A DNA stretch of 64,000 nt from NCBI RefSeq assembly GCF_011039085.1, contig NZ_JAAKEI010000002.1:1-64000 (forward strand), given 5' to 3'. How positions within the stretch are numbered: the stretch's first letter is position 1; every line of letters begins with the position of its first letter. The DNA comes from Desulfovibrio sp. ZJ369 (GTDB taxonomy: Bacteria; Desulfobacterota; Desulfovibrionia; Desulfovibrionales; Desulfovibrionaceae). The notes under the pieces are model-generated. The model saw nothing but the letters and a program-made list of their open reading frames with translations. It did not search any database and was not told the origin of the DNA. Of the stretch, positions 61,891 to 64,000 are shown piece after piece. Both the position numbers and the translations under genes were made by a program.

Positions 61891-62002
61891 CGGCAGGAAT
61901 CTTCTGCATTTTCTCCTCGTAACGTCTTGACGAAAGCCAACTTCAGACCCACTTACCAGGTAACTGCGAGTGTATGTCGCAGCAACTCAGGAGGGAGGGC
62001 AC

Positions 62003-62536
62003 ATGCAATATTGGCTTTTTAAAACCGAACCCGGCTGCTTTTCCTGGCAGGATCTGGAAAACTCCCCGGACCGGACCACTTCCTGGGATGGCGTGCGCAA
62101 TTATCAGGCGCGCAATTTCATGCGGGCCATGCGTGTCGGAGAGCGCGCCTTCTTTTACCACAGCGGCAAACACCCGGCCATTGTGGGCATTGTGGAAGTG
62201 GCGCGGCCTGCCTATGCCGATCACACCGCCCAAGACCCGGAAAACCGGCATTTCGATCCCAAGGCTTCGCCTGAAAAGCCGATCTGGGAGATGGTGGACG
62301 TGCGCGCCCTGTGCGCTCTGCCAAAGCCCTTGAGCCGCAGGGAACTGGCGGCATGTCCGCAACTGGCGGGCATGGAGCTGATGAAAAAGGGCAGCCGCCT
62401 TTCCGTGCAGCCTGTTACGGCCGCGGCCTTTACGTTTATTTGCGCCCTGGCGGGCCTGCCGGACGCGGCAACATCGGCCGGCGAGGCAGAAGCCCAGAGC
62501 GTTTCAAAAGCACTGTGCTCCAGGGCTCAACTGTAG
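62003..62536 (+). CDS. EVE-domain protein
   Basis: This 177-aa protein begins MQYWLFKTEPGCFSWQDLEN and contains SWDGVRNYQARNFMRAMRVG and FFYHSGKHPAIVGIVEVARPAY, the EVE fold related to PUA and YTH domains. EVE proteins bind modified bases in DNA or RNA; solitary ones are common housekeeping genes. GGGAGG precedes the ATG. From residue about 165 the reading frame runs through a palindromic-element fragment (AGAGCGTTTCAAAAGCACTG), so the last 13 residues are probably not native. Confidence 0.85.
   Translation: MQYWLFKTEPGCFSWQDLENSPDRTTSWDGVRNYQARNFMRAMRVGERAFFYHSGKHPAIVGIVEVARPAYADHTAQDPENRHFDPKASPEKPIWEMVDVRALCALPKPLSRRELAACPQLAGMELMKKGSRLSVQPVTAAAFTFICALAGLPDAATSAGEAEAQSVSKALCSRAQL
62496..62521. 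repeat. Partial palindromic element inside the EVE gene end
   Basis: AGAGCGTTTCAAAAGCACTG continues to TGCTCC. It encodes the C-terminal tail of the EVE protein. It resembles fragments at 44590 and 53570. Confidence 0.6.
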
Positions 62537-62872
62537 CCGCGGCGCAGGAGAAAGCATGTCACCTTTCAAAAGAACTCCGGTCCGGGACAAATCAGCTATG
62601 CTGATGGTGATACCACTCTTTTAAGCGACTTCCGCTTTGCAAAACAGGCAAAACAGGCTATAGAATTTCTTCCCACTACGATCGTTGCTCGGTCATGCGG
62701 CAACAGCTTTTTCTGGTGGCCGCCAGCCGGATTGCGCGGCGCGCCGCTCGGTTTGCCGCAAAGCCCCCGGCCCCAGCACCCCGCAGATGCGGGCAAATGG
62801 GGGATGCTCCGGATCGGCGCGAGAATGCGCCATCCGCTTTCATAATCTCTACGCGCGTGCAAGGAGACCCCT
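62537..62872. other. 336-bp leader of the lactate/glycolate oxidase gene
   Basis: Apart from one promoter candidate I see no gene. A GC-rich stem-loop (CCCGCAGATGCGGG near 62780) lies in the presumed untranslated leader, which would be about 200 nt long and could be regulatory. Confidence 0.4.
62637..62664 (+). promoter_or_regulatory. Candidate sigma-70 promoter upstream of the oxidase gene
   Basis: TTGCAA at 62637-62642 and TATAGA at 62659-62664 are 16 bp apart. Between them the sequence AAACAGGC is directly repeated, which might be an activator or repressor site. Confidence 0.45.
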
Positions 62873-64000
62873 ATGGCAAGCCAGGCCCTGATTAAGGATT
62901 TTGAAGCTCTGATCGGCAAGGAAAACGTCTTCAGCTCGGAAGCGGATCTGCAAAGCTACTCCTATGATTCGGCAGTGCTCACGTCTGTTGTCCCGGCTCT
63001 GGTTGTGCGCCCGACCAGTACCGAGCAGCTGGGGCAGTGCGTCAAGAAGCTCTACGACAACGGCATTCCCATGACCGTGCGCGGCGCGGGCACCAATCTG
63101 TCGGGAGGGACCATCCCGGATCAGAGCGACACGGTGGTGGTGCTGACCAACGGCCTGAACCGCATCCTGGAAATTAATCCCAATGACCTCTATGCCGTGG
63201 TGGAGCCGGGCGTGGTCACTGCGGACTTTGCCGCTGCCGTGGCCAAAAAGAATCTTTTTTACCCGCCGGATCCCGGTTCTCAGGCCGTGTCCACCATTGG
63301 CGGCAATATTGCGGAAAACGCCGGGGGCCTGCGCGGGCTCAAATACGGCGTGACCAAGGATTACGTCATGGGCATTGAGTTTTTCGACGCCACCGGCGCA
63401 ATAGTCAAATCCGGCTCGCGCACCGTGAAGTGCGTCACCGGCTATAATCTGGCGGGCATGATGATCCAGTCCGAAGGCACGCTGGGCGTTATTTCCCAGG
63501 CCGTGCTGAAGCTGGTTCCCTCGCCCAGAGCCTCCAAGGCGCTGATGGCGGTCTTTGACGACATGCAGAAGGCGGCCGAGGCCGTGGCCGGGATCATTGC
63601 GGCCCATGTGCTGCCCTGTACCCTGGAATTTCTGGACAACAACACCATTGTGCGCGTGGACGACTTCACCAGGGCCGGTCTGCCGCGCGAGGCCGCGGCC
63701 ATCCTGCTCATCGAAGTGGACGGGCATCCCGCCCAGGTGGCGGACGACGCGGCGGCCGTGGAAAAGGTGCTCAAGGAAAACGGCGCTACCGCCGTGCATG
63801 TGCCGAAAGACGCCGATGAAAAATTCAAGCTCTGGGAGGCCCGGCGCATGGCTTTGCCCGTGCTGGCCCGCTGCCGTCCCACCACCGTGCTGGAAGACGC
63901 CACTGTGCCCCGCTCGCAGATCCCGGCCATGATGAAGGCCGTCAATGCCATTGCCGCCAAATACAAGGTGGAGGTGGGCACCTTCGGCCATGCCGGGGAC
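62873..64000 (+). CDS. GlcD-like FAD-dependent D-lactate/glycolate oxidase, 5' part
   Basis: The first 376 codons of an FAD-linked oxidase of the GlcD/D-lactate dehydrogenase family are present; the gene runs off the window. The FAD-binding segments are VRGAGTNLSGGTIPD near residue 70, STIGGNIAENAGGLRGLKYG near 145 and VTGYNLAGMMIQSEGTLGVI near 190. AAGGAG lies six bases before the ATG. In Desulfovibrio such genes oxidise lactate to pyruvate for sulfate reduction. The rest of the operon is outside the window. Confidence 0.9.
   Translation, partial: MASQALIKDFEALIGKENVFSSEADLQSYSYDSAVLTSVVPALVVRPTSTEQLGQCVKKLYDNGIPMTVRGAGTNLSGGTIPDQSDTVVVLTNGLNRILEINPNDLYAVVEPGVVTADFAAAVAKKNLFYPPDPGSQAVSTIGGNIAENAGGLRGLKYGVTKDYVMGIEFFDATGAIVKSGSRTVKCVTGYNLAGMMIQSEGTLGVISQAVLKLVPSPRASKALMAVFDDMQKAAEAVAGIIAAHVLPCTLEFLDNNTIVRVDDFTRAGLPREAAAILLIEVDGHPAQVADDAAAVEKVLKENGATAVHVPKDADEKFKLWEARRMALPVLARCRPTTVLEDATVPRSQIPAMMKAVNAIAAKYKVEVGTFGHAGD

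Larger units (their letters stand above)
61309..62002. other. Repeat-rich gene-free region
   Basis: It contains two 141-bp multi-hairpin elements, an insertion-sequence end relic between them and a composite-repeat fragment. The last 110 bp before the EVE gene hold no identifiable promoter. No protein frame here has a ribosome site and family character. Confidence 0.7.

Overview
The window is GC-rich (about 60% or more by eye) and fits a member of the Desulfovibrionaceae, close to Desulfovibrio. The reasons are a complete cooMKLXUH-hypA-cooF energy-converting hydrogenase operon, a GlcD-type lactate oxidase at the right edge, a PAS chemoreceptor with a cysteine cluster, and a polar-flagellum gene block ending in csrA-fliW. 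No rRNA, tRNA or CRISPR array was seen. Species assignment is inference.

Layout. 1-124: end of an insertion sequence with the first 24 codons of an IS5-like transposase, directly against the stop of cooF. 124-9023 (minus): Coo-type membrane [NiFe] hydrogenase operon, with an extra 64-aa cysteine-motif ORF between cooL and cooX. 9574-12424 (minus): gpsA, an M99 peptidoglycan carboxypeptidase and a copZ-like metallochaperone. 12509-20306: metal-homeostasis block with copA, an MBL-fold hydrolase, a degenerate histone-deacetylase-fold protein, a Zn/Cd/Pb P-type ATPase and its divergent MerR-family regulator, which has a textbook operator. 20458-28349 (plus): flgI, flgJ, flgN, flgK, flgL, csrA, fliW, with two sigma-54-like promoters. 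28410-31996: dnaJ, rpoZ, a TtcA-like tRNA thiolase, a SUKH-like protein. 32196-35806 (plus): M23 peptidase with a probably leaderless mRNA, and a transporter coupled to a cysteine desulfidase-family enzyme. 35864-49637 (minus): gatA, gatC, a lipoprotein, dnaK, a chemoreceptor, a ZIP transporter, recR-ybaB-dnaX, ilvE. 49870-58892 (plus): hydantoinase-family protein, trmL, cbiB with a large insertion, TauE/SafE permease, an RND pump, ribBA. 59137-61400: AT-rich, probably acquired, with a polytopic membrane protein and a small orphan gene. 62003-64000: EVE-domain protein and the 5' part of a D-lactate/glycolate oxidase gene.

The most striking non-gene feature is a family of about 19 intergenic palindromic elements bounded by TAGAGC and GCTCTA, plus two larger composites (167 and 148 bp) and a twin 141-bp multi-hairpin element. 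At nine genes the element supplies the TAG stop codon itself, and two convergent gene pairs share one element for both stops. I interpret them as MITE-like elements with a TA target duplication that land in stop codons, possibly also serving as terminators. This is inference from sequence pattern alone.
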